This document shows, piece after piece, positions 32,814-41,539 of a stretch of 54,025 nucleotides of DNA. This DNA is from SZUA-287 sp036397975. GTDB lineage: Bacteria > Bacteroidota > Ignavibacteria > UBA10030 > UBA6906. How positions within the stretch are numbered: the first letter of the stretch is position 1; the number at the start of each line of letters is the position of its first letter. The position numbers and the translations under genes are program-made. Under the pieces are notes generated by a model. It was given only the letters and a program-made list of their open reading frames with translations. It had not been told where the DNA came from and did not search any database. The stretch lies in NCBI GenBank assembly GCA_036397975.1, contig DASWHW010000214.1, positions 1-54,025 on the forward strand. The letters run 5' to 3'.

Positions 32814-34142
32814 TCATAACGTTTTTCGAAAATCAAGTATAAACTCTCCGTTCCACGATTCGTCGAACCCGTATTCCGTTCGGATCACCACGCTATAGGG
32901 AAGAAGAAAACGTATCCCGCCCCCGAATCCCGCAAGGAACGAATTCAATGCAACCGGTTCACCGCGAAACCACGTCGAGCCGACATCGGCAAAGAGTGCA
33001 AGGCCGATACCGAACCGCCACACAGAGAATTCAGGCGGCAACTCAACAGCGTTGAAGTAAATGTCGCGCGCCTTGAGCAGCGGGTAGCGAAGCTCAATGG
33101 TTCCACCGATCATGTTCTCTCCCTCGAGCACCGTCTTAAAATGGCCCCGGATTCGTTCTGCATAACCGAAGAAAGTGTGTCCATACACCGGCACTACTTC
33201 CCCGAAGATCTGTGTGCCATGGATGCGGGCGGCAAAGGTCAGGTCCCACGGGAGTAAAATGTACGAGCGCGTATCAAATCCCCATCGCGAATAGTCGACA
33301 GCAGCTCCCCAAAAGCCATTTCTCCATAAATACACCGAAGCAAAATATCCTTGGGCCGGGTATTCTCTCAAATCGCGCGAATCATAGTTATACCAAAGTC
33401 CAACCACCGGAAACCGGTCTATGCCGTCGAAAGAAACGGTTCGACCAGGTGTTGGCTCAGAAACCTTCACCATGCGAAAACCCACGCTTACCCCCGCAGA
33501 TTGCTCCAGACTGAAGCGTTTCCCCATTCCGACAGATGCATTATAATAGATCTCATCGTACGCACCGGTAATGGCCGCATCGAGTGTGCTTCGGCTTCGT
33601 ACCCGTGAATACGAAAGATCAGCCTGAAGCGAGAGGTCATTTTCTCGGTCGATCAGAGGGTCTGAGAAGGAAAGGGAAATTGCAGGATTATGTCCGAAGA
33701 CAATGGAGCCGAATAATTTCTGGTTCATTCCCTGGAAATTACTGTGCAGGATACCCCCGCCGTAGTACGGCCGTTTCGGATCACCGTCGCGAAAGCCGAA
33801 CAAGGGAACCGGGATCAAATACCAACGTTCTCCCACGTCGACGAACAGAAATCGCATTCCGTCCACCACATCGTAGTAGATACCGACCTTGGTAAAGAGG
33901 CCAAGGCTATACACACGATTACGGTCGTATTCGATTGCTTCATCAGTTGCAACCATGCCCGGCTTCAGCGTCATCTCATCGAGAATTACATAGTCCTTCG
34001 TCTTGAGGTTGCCTGCGATGATAACAGTATCGATGATGCCGTACGCGTCTTGGGGAGAGGAGAGAGAGTCTCCTTCCTGTGCAACTGATGGAGTATGGAG
34101 CAACAGGATGGGAACAGTACAGTGGAGGAAAAACTTGGTCAT
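32814..34142 (-). CDS. BamA/TamA-like outer-membrane protein
   Basis: A 442-residue protein with a signal peptide (1-21), a single POTRA-like domain (about 35-110, DTVIIAGNLKTKDYVIL) and a bacterial surface antigen barrel (about 120-442, with WYNYDSRDLREYPAQGYF and a C-terminal strand ending FILDFRKTL). It is shorter than BamA, which has five POTRA domains, and belongs to the reduced group common in FCB bacteria. The likely location is the outer membrane; the role is unassigned. It is encoded between a CoA-binding protein and rsmE in the fab block. Confidence 0.88.
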   Translation of the reverse strand: MTKFFLHCTVPILLLHTPSVAQEGDSLSSPQDAYGIIDTVIIAGNLKTKDYVILDEMTLKPGMVATDEAIEYDRNRVYSLGLFTKVGIYYDVVDGMRFLFVDVGERWYLIPVPLFGFRDGDPKRPYYGGGILHSNFQGMNQKLFGSIVFGHNPAISLSFSDPLIDRENDLSLQADLSYSRVRSRSTLDAAITGAYDEIYYNASVGMGKRFSLEQSAGVSVGFRMVKVSEPTPGRTVSFDGIDRFPVVGLWYNYDSRDLREYPAQGYFASVYLWRNGFWGAAVDYSRWGFDTRSYILLPWDLTFAARIHGTQIFGEVVPVYGHTFFGYAERIRGHFKTVLEGENMIGGTIELRYPLLKARDIYFNAVELPPEFSVWRFGIGLALFADVGSTWFRGEPVALNSFLAGFGGGIRFLLPYSVVIRTEYGFDESWNGEFILDFRKTL

Positions 34143-34173
34143 TGGCCTTAGTCAAACCACATCACGATCGACA

Positions 34174-34599
34174 TCACCGTATGTGGGCAGGTGCGCACCG
34201 CCGGTGTTCAACCATGATACATTTTTCTACAATGACATCCAATCCGCTTTCAATTCCGCGAGCGACGGCATCCTCAGTGGAAGTATGAAACTGAAACCAA
34301 ACCGCATGTGCACGGATTGCAGCCGCGGAAAGAACGATTGATTCGCCTGCCGTCGGTGTTCGAAAGATGTCAACAATATCAACTTTGTCGAGAATATCTT
34401 CGAGGGATGGGAAGGAAGGAATTCCGAACACCGAGCGAACCATGGGATTCACCGGGTAGATGGTATACTTATGATCAAGAAGATAGCGTGTGACGTTGTT
34501 GCTATCGCGCCATGGCTTTTCGGACAGGCCAACAACGGCAATCGAGGTTGATGAGTGGAGGAGTGAACATAGTTCGGTTTGTGATTGCAGGATGGGCAT
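34174..34599 (-). CDS. CoA-binding domain protein (YccU-like)
   Basis: A 141-residue single Rossmann domain of the CoA_binding family. The glycine-rich loop is in IAVVGLSEKPWRDSNNV, and later blocks YPVNP, PSLEDI and DIVDIFR are conserved. The late VEKCIMVEH contains the Cys found in many members. Proteins of this type bind CoA in structures but have no known reaction. It follows rnc by 6 bp. Confidence 0.9.
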   Translation of the reverse strand: MPILQSQTELCSLLHSSTSIAVVGLSEKPWRDSNNVTRYLLDHKYTIYPVNPMVRSVFGIPSFPSLEDILDKVDIVDIFRTPTAGESIVLSAAAIRAHAVWFQFHTSTEDAVARGIESGLDVIVEKCIMVEHRRCAPAHIR

Positions 34600-34605
34600 A
34601 GCGTC

Positions 34606-35373
34606 CTATCGCAACGAACTCAACGCATCGTCTGCGGCAGCTTGCTCAGCCTCTTTCTTGTTCTTTCCTTTCCCGCTGCCTGCACGTTTGTTATTCAAGG
34701 ACACTTCCACGGTAAACGTCCTATCATGATCCGGCCCTTCCTGCTTGACGACGGCGTACCGAGGTGTGCCGAGTCCCCGGCCCTGTGAATATTCGAGCAA
34801 CATGCTTTTATAGTTTTCGTCTCGGGTGACTACCACGCCGCTTTTGGTTGTTGCGAGTACCTGTCGGTTCACAAAGCGTTTGGCCGCCTCGTAGCCGGCG
34901 TCCAAATAGATTGCGGCTATTAATGCTTCATACGTATCTGCGATAATCGTATCGCCGCCCCGGCCCCTCGTTTGCGAGGCACTGGCGCTCATAAGGACGA
35001 AATCACTCAGACCAATTTCCTTCGCGTAGGCTGCAAGGGCTTTTCGGTTGACAAGTCTTGAACGAACCTTCGTCAGTTCACCCTCTTCTGCTTCTGGTGA
35101 GAGATGGAACAGGTGTTCGGCGACAATCAAATTGAGCACTGAATCGCCGAGAAACTCCAACCGTTCATTGGAAAGGATAGTGTTTGTTGTTCGATGCAGA
35201 GAGGATCGGTGGACGAGTGCCTGGTGGAATATTTCGAAATTACGGATTGTGTGGCCAATGCGCGGTTCAAGCGCAGACAGTTTGGCAATGACTTGTGGGT
35301 CGAGTGCAGGATGAGGTTGATTGGTGTTGGGGAAGAGACGGCGAAAGAACCGTCGCACGATACCCGTCGCCAT
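34606..35373 (-). CDS. rnc: ribonuclease III
   Basis: A 255-residue double-strand-specific RNase. The catalytic domain carries the signature NERLEFLGDSVLN with metal-binding Glu and Asp, and a second acidic pair in DTYEALIAAIYLDAG. The C-terminal dsRNA-binding domain (about 185-255) contains YAVVKQEGPDHDRTF and the final KEAEQAAADDALSSL. A short basic N-terminal extension (about 25 residues) precedes the core. It is placed directly after fabF, 12 bp, an arrangement also known from other bacteria where rnc follows the acpP-fabF genes. Confidence 0.97.
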   Translation of the reverse strand: MATGIVRRFFRRLFPNTNQPHPALDPQVIAKLSALEPRIGHTIRNFEIFHQALVHRSSLHRTTNTILSNERLEFLGDSVLNLIVAEHLFHLSPEAEEGELTKVRSRLVNRKALAAYAKEIGLSDFVLMSASASQTRGRGGDTIIADTYEALIAAIYLDAGYEAAKRFVNRQVLATTKSGVVVTRDENYKSMLLEYSQGRGLGTPRYAVVKQEGPDHDRTFTVEVSLNNKRAGSGKGKNKKEAEQAAADDALSSLR

Positions 35374-35385
35374 CGGAAAAGACCT

Positions 35386-36636
35386 TTAACTTGGAGTATA
35401 CTTTTTAAAAAGAATTGTAGCGTTGTGTCCGCCAAACCCGAAGGTGTTGCTTAATGCGTAGTTGACTGTCGTGTGGACAGCCTTGTTCGGCGTGTAGTTC
35501 AGGTCGCAGGAGGGATCCGGGAACTCGTAATTGATTGTTGGAGGAATCGAATCCGTTTTGCAGGCCATGATTGCGGCAATCGCTTCCACCGCACCGGCAG
35601 CACCTAGAAGGTGCCCGGTCATGGACTTAGTGGAGCTGATATGGACCTTTGCCGCATGGTTCTTGAAGGTTGACTTGATGGCAATCGTTTCGCTCACATC
35701 GCCGAGCTGCGTAGAGGTGCCGTGCACATTGATGTAGTCGACTTTGTCTGCCGCAATTCCGGCATCTTTCAAAGATCGGTTCATGGACCGAACAGCACCT
35801 TCGCCCCCTTCGGGGGGTGCGGTAATATGATAAGCGTCCGCGGTGAAGCCAATTCCGACAACTTCTGCATAAATCTTTGCGCCTCGTTTTCTGGCCTGCT
35901 CAAGCTCTTCCAATATCAAAGTGCCGCCCCCCTCGCCCATCACAAAGCCATCCCGTTGTGCATCGAATGGCCGGCTTGCAATTTCCGGTGCATCGTTGCG
36001 CGTGGAGAGTGCCCGCATTGCATTGAAGCCCCCGAGACCCATTGGCGTAATCGGTGCCTCCGAACCTCCACACACGACCGCGTCCGCATCTCCATATTGA
36101 ATCAAACGGAATGCATCTCCTATTGCATGTGAGGCTGTTGCGCAGGCCGAGACAGTTGCGTAGTTCGGGCCCTTGAAGCCATGCTTAATGGAAATCTGAC
36201 CGCAGGCAATGTCCGGTATCAGCATGGGAATGAAAAACGGACTGATTCTGCTTGGTCCACCGTTGACATAGTTCATGAATTGCGTGTTGTAACTTTGCAT
36301 CCCGCCGATGCCAGAGCCGTACACAACGCCAATCCGATCCGGATCAAAATCTTTTGCCGAAAGGGCAGAATCTTTGACTGCCATATCTGCCGAGATCATT
36401 GCGAACTGTGCAAATGGATCGAGGCGTTGTGCCGACTTGCGATCGAGAAAGTCCACCGCCTTGAAGTTTTTCACTTCGCACGCAAAATGAGTGTCGTAAT
36501 CCTTCGTGTCGAAATGAGTAATGGGGGCCGCACCACTGACGCCAGCGACAAGGTTTTTCCAAAACTCATCCAACCCGATTCCGAGAGGCGTCACTGCACC
36601 CACTCCGGTGACTACGACTTTACGCTTTCCATTCAT
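35386..36636 (-). CDS. fabF: beta-ketoacyl-ACP synthase II
   Basis: A 416-residue condensing enzyme that elongates acyl-ACP with malonyl-ACP. The catalytic triad is intact: Cys in VSACATASHAIGDA, His in NVHGTSTQLGD, and His in STKSMTGHLLGAAGAVEA. The ATG at 36636 is chosen because GGAAGGAAA lies 4 nt upstream and the product starts with the family's KRKVVVTGVGAVTPLG. It follows acpP after a 72 bp GC-rich structured spacer. Cytosolic; part of type II fatty-acid synthesis with the genes upstream. Confidence 0.97.
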   Translation of the reverse strand: MNGKRKVVVTGVGAVTPLGIGLDEFWKNLVAGVSGAAPITHFDTKDYDTHFACEVKNFKAVDFLDRKSAQRLDPFAQFAMISADMAVKDSALSAKDFDPDRIGVVYGSGIGGMQSYNTQFMNYVNGGPSRISPFFIPMLIPDIACGQISIKHGFKGPNYATVSACATASHAIGDAFRLIQYGDADAVVCGGSEAPITPMGLGGFNAMRALSTRNDAPEIASRPFDAQRDGFVMGEGGGTLILEELEQARKRGAKIYAEVVGIGFTADAYHITAPPEGGEGAVRSMNRSLKDAGIAADKVDYINVHGTSTQLGDVSETIAIKSTFKNHAAKVHISSTKSMTGHLLGAAGAVEAIAAIMACKTDSIPPTINYEFPDPSCDLNYTPNKAVHTTVNYALSNTFGFGGHNATILFKKYTPS

Positions 36637-36660
36637 ACAATTTCCTTCCGAAAACCTGGT

Positions 36661-36707
36661 CACCCCACGCCGGATCCGGCGCGGGTTCGCGCCCGCGCAT
36701 CGGGGTC
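36661..36707 (-). promoter_or_regulatory. GC-rich structured spacer between acpP and fabF
   Basis: Read on the minus strand, the spacer between the acpP stop and the fabF ribosome site can fold tightly. One hairpin has a 7-bp stem (36692-36698 with 36679-36685) and a 6-nt loop; a competing one is the perfect palindrome CGCCGGATCCGGCG (36668-36681). An outer stem ACCCC/GGGGT brackets both. There is no T-run, so it is not a simple terminator; it may stabilise the acpP mRNA end or act as a partial attenuator. Confidence 0.5.
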
Positions 36708-36708
36708 T

Positions 36709-36945
36709 TTAGGCTGATTTCGCTGTAATGTATTTCACCGCATCTCCGACGGTGGAGATTTTTTCCGCATCTTCGTCCGGGATACTGACTTTGAATACGT
36801 TCTCAAACTCCATTACCAACTCGACGGTATCGAGAGAATCTGCACCTAAATCATTAGTGAATGATGCTTCGGATGTTACCTGACCTTCATCGACCCCAAG
36901 CTTATTCACAATGATCTCTTTTACTTTTGCCTCAATATCAGCCAT
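36709..36945 (-). CDS. acpP: acyl carrier protein
   Basis: A 78-residue, acidic four-helix carrier protein. The phosphopantetheine attachment Ser is in the canonical GADSLDTVELVM block. A strong AGGAGG Shine-Dalgarno lies 8 nt before the ATG, fitting the high expression usual for ACP. It sits between fabG and fabF as in many bacteria. Cytosolic; carries growing acyl chains for FabD, FabH, FabG and FabF and supplies PlsX. Confidence 0.98.
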   Translation of the reverse strand: MADIEAKVKEIIVNKLGVDEGQVTSEASFTNDLGADSLDTVELVMEFENVFKVSIPDEDAEKISTVGDAVKYITAKSA

Positions 36946-36997
36946 GGTCTGGCCTCCTGAATGTTGGATTGAATGTGATGGTTACTGTTCCTCTTTG

Positions 36998-37744
36998 CTA
37001 CATTGTCATGCCGCCGTCAACGCACAATACCTGTCCAGTGATGTAATCTGCATCGGACGATGCAAGGAAGCAAACAACTGCGGCAATTTCTTCCGGTTTT
37101 GCTGTGCGCCGGAGGGGTATAAGGTCTGTGAGGGTTTTCTTTTGTTCCTCCGACAGTTTTCCCGTCATGTCGGTATCGACGAATCCCGGCGCAACCGCAT
37201 TTACTTGAATATTGCGAGAACCAAGTTCTTTTGCAATAGATTTTGTGAACCCAATCATTCCTGCTTTGGAGGCAGCGTAATTCGCCTGTCCCGCGTTCCC
37301 GGTGAGGCCAACGATGGAAGAAATATTGATAATTTTTCCCGCACGTTGACTCATCATTGGTTGTGTGGCTGCTTTGGTATAGTTGTAAACGGACTTCAAA
37401 TTATTTGCGATGACGACGTCCCAGTCGGCCTCGCTCATTCGCATGAGCAATCTATCTTTCGTCACACCTGCATTGTTTACCAATATATCAAGTCGGCCAA
37501 ATTCCTTCATCACGGTCTCCACGGTTTCTCCCGCGCTTGCAGCCACCGATGCGTCAGAAGCGAGGGCAATACAGCGTCGCCCGCTGCTGTTTATTTCTTT
37601 CGCGAATTCCTCGGCCGCTGCCCCCGAGCTTTTAAACGTAAATGCCACATCCGCACCCGCACCCGCAAGGGCGGCGACGATTGCTCGTCCAATACCGCGA
37701 CTTCCTCCTGTCACGAGAGCAGTTTTTCCTTGCAAGGAGCTCAT
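36998..37744 (-). CDS. fabG: 3-oxoacyl-ACP reductase
   Basis: A 248-residue SDR that reduces 3-oxoacyl-ACP with NADPH. The cofactor motif GGSRGIGR, the NNAG motif and the full catalytic set are present (SS at the end of NISSIVG, YAASK with Tyr and Lys). It overlaps the DUF3109 gene upstream by 4 bp (ATGA) and precedes acpP by 52 bp. Start and length are canonical. Its intact YxxxK contrasts with the altered SDR at 19.4-20.2 kb. Confidence 0.97.
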   Translation of the reverse strand: MSSLQGKTALVTGGSRGIGRAIVAALAGAGADVAFTFKSSGAAAEEFAKEINSSGRRCIALASDASVAASAGETVETVMKEFGRLDILVNNAGVTKDRLLMRMSEADWDVVIANNLKSVYNYTKAATQPMMSQRAGKIINISSIVGLTGNAGQANYAASKAGMIGFTKSIAKELGSRNIQVNAVAPGFVDTDMTGKLSEEQKKTLTDLIPLRRTAKPEEIAAVVCFLASSDADYITGQVLCVDGGMTM

Positions 37745-38352
37745 ATGATTTCCCTCTCGCGAAGCTTTAGTTCTGCTGCCTCCGCATAGTGTTCCCGCAT
37801 TTGTGCGAAGCCGTCTTCGCCGAGCAAGTACGTAAGCTCTTCTTTTGCTCCTTCAAAAAAAGGAACAGTAAAATTCTCATCAAGGCTGCAGCATGGCTGG
37901 TCGTTCTGAAGCATTGGATCGAATCCAATTACCTTGTCGCTGATCTCGACAGGGTAGAGAACGCAAAAAAGTGGTTTCCATGCCCATTTGTGAAGTCCCT
38001 CTGCGACTGCGGCATCCTGAATGGAGCAGTGGCCATCCTTTCTGAGAAATGCACACTTATTGTTGATGACCTCTGTGCCTACGCAGTGCCCGGAAGGGAA
38101 ATCACTATCTTCGCGTTCATCATCGTCAAACCACTGAGTATCGTCGGTACTCTGAGAATCATCCATGTGATTCTTGATGGCTGCCTTGTGAGCAAGAATT
38201 CGTTCGCGTTCCGGAAAGTCAACATAGACCCCGCCGGAACAGCAGAGCGATGTACAAGTGCATGGTCCGCCGCCGGAGGGAAATCCCTTTTCAAATAATT
38301 CTTCTGCGATTTGAAATTGTTTCACGCGCAACAGCTCTGAAGATTCGCTCAC
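37741..38352 (-). CDS. DUF3109 family Cys-rich protein
   Basis: A 203-residue protein with a dense set of conserved Cys: CTCTSLCCSGGVYVDF near the N-terminus, SGHCVGTE, CAFL, GHCSIQ, then FCVLYP and QPCCSLD. This matches DUF3109 of Bacteroidota and relatives, related in pattern to CxxxCxxCC zinc/iron-cluster proteins (YkgJ-like). No function is established. It overlaps fabD upstream and fabG downstream by 4 bp each, so it is translationally locked into the fatty-acid operon. A metal or Fe-S cluster is likely; a role in fatty-acid synthesis is inference from position only. Confidence 0.85.
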   Translation of the reverse strand: MSESSELLRVKQFQIAEELFEKGFPSGGGPCTCTSLCCSGGVYVDFPERERILAHKAAIKNHMDDSQSTDDTQWFDDDEREDSDFPSGHCVGTEVINNKCAFLRKDGHCSIQDAAVAEGLHKWAWKPLFCVLYPVEISDKVIGFDPMLQNDQPCCSLDENFTVPFFEGAKEELTYLLGEDGFAQMREHYAEAAELKLREREII

Positions 38353-39263
38353 ACTTTTTCCTTTGGTGATGGTAGATCGGTCCGTTTATCAATCCCTTTT
38401 GTCTCGATCCCCGCATCGGTCCGTTTGACAAGTCCCTGCAGAACCTTCCCCGGACCAATTTCGAGTATACTGGTTGCGCCATCACGGATAAGTGAGCGAA
38501 CCGTTTGCTCCCAGCGGACAGGACTCGTGATCTGGCGGCAGAGAAGGTCTCGAATATCCTCAGCGCGGGTTACCGGCTCGGCAGTGACGTTGGCATACAC
38601 CGGTATCGTTGCATCCTTCATCGGGGCCTGTGCAAGAGCTTCGCGCAAGCCGTCGGTTGCGCTCTGCATCAGTGGCGAATGAAAAGCGCCGCTCACCACT
38701 AGTTCCTTTACAAGTTTTGCCCCACGTTCTTTTGCCATTGTCATAGCTTTGTGCACACCGGCATCTGATCCGGAGATAACTATTTGACCCGGTGAATTGA
38801 AATTTGCGGGCTGGACAATACCATCAGTGGACGCCTTGTCGCAAATCTCTTCCAGCACCTCCATGCTCAACCCCACCACAGCAGCCATTGTTCCCTTTTG
38901 TTCATTTCCGGTCTTCTGCATTAGTTGACCTCGCAATCGAACGATTCGCAGGCCATCCTCAAAGGAGAGCACTCCCGCATGAACAAGTGCCGAATACTCC
39001 CCCAGCGAGTGTCCCGCAACCATATCAGCTTTCACGTGTCGCACCTGTGCTGCGGCGACGAGGCTGTGAAGAAAAATTGCCGGCTGTGTGTGTTCTGTTT
39101 GGCGTAGAACTTCCTCCGGACCATCAAAGCAAATTGCGCTCAGCTTATAGCCCAAAGTTGAATCCGCCCGGTCGAACATCTCACGTGCAATATCAAGAAA
39201 GTCTCTTCCCATCCCAACATACTGGGATCCCTGCCCTGGAAAAACAAATGCAGTCCGGCCCAT
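38349..39263 (-). CDS. fabD: malonyl-CoA:ACP transacylase
   Basis: A 304-residue transferase that loads malonate onto ACP. Features: FVFPGQGSQYVGMG at the N-terminus, the nucleophile elbow GHSLGEYSALV, and the active-site His in SGAFHSPLM. The ATG at 39263 gives this normal start one base after the fabH stop; a longer frame upstream lies inside fabH and lacks similarity. It overlaps DUF3109 by 4 bp. Confidence 0.96.
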   Translation of the reverse strand: MGRTAFVFPGQGSQYVGMGRDFLDIAREMFDRADSTLGYKLSAICFDGPEEVLRQTEHTQPAIFLHSLVAAAQVRHVKADMVAGHSLGEYSALVHAGVLSFEDGLRIVRLRGQLMQKTGNEQKGTMAAVVGLSMEVLEEICDKASTDGIVQPANFNSPGQIVISGSDAGVHKAMTMAKERGAKLVKELVVSGAFHSPLMQSATDGLREALAQAPMKDATIPVYANVTAEPVTRAEDIRDLLCRQITSPVRWEQTVRSLIRDGATSILEIGPGKVLQGLVKRTDAGIETKGIDKRTDLPSPKEKV

Positions 39264-39264
39264 G

Positions 39265-40272
39265 CTACTGCTTCGCGTTCTCGATAGACCATCGCATGAG
39301 GATCGACCCCCAGGTATACCCTGCACCAAAACTGGAAAGAACGATGCGATGACCTTTTCGCAGTTTCCCGGCCTGCCACCACTCGGAGAGGCAAAGAGGA
39401 ATGGTCGCGGCGGTGGTGTTTCCATATCGGTCAATGTTGATCATGACCTTGGATTTGTCAAGACCCATCCGGTTGGCGCAGGCATCAATAATGCGCAGGT
39501 TTGCCTGATGCGGCACCAGCCAATCAACATCCGCTCCTGTCAGATTGTTTCGTTCCAGAATCTCCGCAGAGATATCAGCCATCCCAACAACAGCCACTTT
39601 GAAAACGGCCTTGCCATCCTGATAAAGGTAGTGCATGCCCTTGTCAACGGTTTCATGAGTGCTTGGGTGAAGACTTCCACCGCCACGCATATGGAGGTGG
39701 ACTCCGCCGGTACCATCTGTGCGGAGTATGGTATCTTGTATTCCGAAGGAATCGTCGTCCGTGGACTCAAGCAATGTTGCTGCTGCGGCATCGCCAAAAA
39801 GGATCGCGGTCGTTCGATCCGTGTAATCGACAATGGAACTCATCTTATCGGCGCCCACCACAACGACCTTCTTGTGTGTGCCATTCTCAATAAACTGTGC
39901 GCCCACGGAAAGTGCGTACAAATATCCGGAGCAGGCTGCTGAAAGGTCAAAGCCCCAGGCCTTCTTCGCCTTAATTTTTTCCTGAATCAAACAGGCGGTC
40001 GAGGGGAAAAACATGTCTGGCGTGACGGTTGCGACGATGATGACATCCAACTCCTCTGCGGAGATTCCCCTGTTTTCTAACGCAGCTTCGACTGCCCTCG
40101 CACCAAGATCTGATGAACCACCCTCATCGAGGATACGGCGTTCACGAATTCCTGTTCGCGTGCGAATCCATTCGTCTGACGTATCCAAAATTTTTTCAAA
40201 ATCCGCATTCGTAAGGACACGGTCGGGGACATAGTGTCCGACCGCCGTTATCGTTGCTCTCTTTTTACCCAT
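39265..40272 (-). CDS. fabH: beta-ketoacyl-ACP synthase III
   Basis: A 335-residue initiating condensing enzyme using acyl-CoA and malonyl-ACP. The catalytic Cys is in DLSAACSGYLYAL, the His in VPHQANLRIID, and the Asn in the block INIDRYGNTTAATI. GTGIRERR is the usual N-terminal CoA-binding stretch. Its ATG lies inside the end of plsX (8 bp overlap). The fabH-fabD-fabG-acpP-fabF order with plsX and rpmF ahead matches the classic bacterial fab cluster. Confidence 0.97.
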   Translation of the reverse strand: MGKKRATITAVGHYVPDRVLTNADFEKILDTSDEWIRTRTGIRERRILDEGGSSDLGARAVEAALENRGISAEELDVIIVATVTPDMFFPSTACLIQEKIKAKKAWGFDLSAACSGYLYALSVGAQFIENGTHKKVVVVGADKMSSIVDYTDRTTAILFGDAAAATLLESTDDDSFGIQDTILRTDGTGGVHLHMRGGGSLHPSTHETVDKGMHYLYQDGKAVFKVAVVGMADISAEILERNNLTGADVDWLVPHQANLRIIDACANRMGLDKSKVMINIDRYGNTTAATIPLCLSEWWQAGKLRKGHRIVLSSFGAGYTWGSILMRWSIENAKQ

Positions 40273-41284
40273 TGAATCGCTTCATTGCCTCTTCGATTTT
40301 TGTATTGACTCCTCGCCGGATAAACTCCTCGGCACGGAAGATCATATTTTTGATTGCCTTTGGCGTTGAGCCACCATGTCCAATTATAGAAACCCCATTG
40401 ACTCCAAGGAGTGGAACGCCGCCATGTTCCTGATAATCCAACTCTTTCATGACCGTCCGCATACCCGACCGAGCGACGAGGACGGAGAGCTTATTCATAA
40501 CGTTTTTCGCGGCAAAACGCTTGAACTTTGCCTTGAAAAATGAAGGAACGCTCTCCCCAAACTTCAATAAAATATTTCCGACGAATCCGTCGCAAACAAC
40601 AACATCGACTTTCCCCTGAAGGATATCCCGACCTTCCACGTTGCCAAAGAAGTTCAGACCACTTTTCCTGAACAGGCCCAGCGCTTCAAGGCTTGCCTCG
40701 TTTCCCTTAATGTCTTCTTCACCAATGCTAAGGAGGCCGATGGACGGATTCTCTGTATTCACCATCGCCCCGACATAGATGGAGCCCATTACGCCAAACT
40801 CGAACAAATGCCTGGGCCGACAATCAACGTTTGCTCCCGCATCGACGAGAAAACATTTGCCGGACTCCGTTGGAATGAGCGCGCCAATGGTTGGCCGGCT
40901 GACACCCTTTATTCTCCCCAGGATCAAAGTGGATGCTGACAAAACAGCGCCAGTGTTCCCCGCACTGACAAAAGCGTCCCCCTTGCCCTCACGGTGCATG
41001 GTAACACCGACGGTGATCGAGGAATCCCTCTTCGTCTTGAGTGCAGCATTGGGCGCATCATGCATGTCAATGACTTCTGATGCGTGGGCAACAGAAAGTT
41101 GCTCGCTCGTGGGGAACTTCCGCAGCTCCTCGTCAATTCGATCCTTTTGTCCGACAAGTGTAACTGCAAATCGTCCCTGCGATTCCTGAACAGCCTGAAC
41201 GGCTCCCTCTACAACATAATGAGGGGCATAATCGCCCCCCATAGCATCGACAATAATTCGTATGTCTGAAGCTGTTGATTTCAA
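40265..41284 (-). CDS. plsX: phosphate acyltransferase PlsX
   Basis: A 339-residue peripheral enzyme making acyl-phosphate from acyl-ACP for phospholipid synthesis. Motifs include VDAMGGDYAPHYVVEGAV, GALIPTESGKCFLVDAGAN and CDGFVGNILLK. The only plausible start is TTG at 41284: no in-frame ATG or GTG occurs between the upstream stop and Met15, which lies inside the conserved DAMGGD. No clear Shine-Dalgarno is visible, so expression may depend on translation from rpmF, 44 bp upstream. Confidence 0.95.
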   Translation of the reverse strand: MKSTASDIRIIVDAMGGDYAPHYVVEGAVQAVQESQGRFAVTLVGQKDRIDEELRKFPTSEQLSVAHASEVIDMHDAPNAALKTKRDSSITVGVTMHREGKGDAFVSAGNTGAVLSASTLILGRIKGVSRPTIGALIPTESGKCFLVDAGANVDCRPRHLFEFGVMGSIYVGAMVNTENPSIGLLSIGEEDIKGNEASLEALGLFRKSGLNFFGNVEGRDILQGKVDVVVCDGFVGNILLKFGESVPSFFKAKFKRFAAKNVMNKLSVLVARSGMRTVMKELDYQEHGGVPLLGVNGVSIIGHGGSTPKAIKNMIFRAEEFIRRGVNTKIEEAMKRFNG

Positions 41285-41328
41285 ATATGATGAATATCAA
41301 ACTATTGATATGCAGCGTCGCCGGAAGA

Positions 41329-41511
41329 TCAGGACGCTTTTGGTGCCCGCACGGTTCGACCATTGTAAAAGCCACAGTTCGGGCATGCGCGATGGGGTAG
41401 CTTCTGAGAGTGACAGTTCGGGCATTCGGAGACTGCCGGTGCGGTCGCCTTATAATGCGTTCTGCGCTTCCTGCCCCTCGTTTTGGAATGTCGGCGTTTT
41501 GGATTTGGCAT
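41329..41511 (-). CDS. rpmF: 50S ribosomal protein L32
   Basis: A 60-residue ribosomal protein of the zinc-binding type: basic N-terminus PNPKRRHSKTRGRKRRTHY and a C4 ribbon CPNCHSQKLPHRACPNC. Upstream of plsX and downstream of DUF177, the most common bacterial arrangement. High lysine/arginine content and length are normal. Confidence 0.98.
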   Translation of the reverse strand: MPNPKRRHSKTRGRKRRTHYKATAPAVSECPNCHSQKLPHRACPNCGFYNGRTVRAPKAS

Positions 41512-41539
41512 GAAATATTACTCCTTCAAATTCAAGTGT

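Noticed and set aside
36911..37789. 292-codon frame antisense to fabG
   Set aside because: Cys/Arg-rich shadow of fabG, with no recognisable domain.
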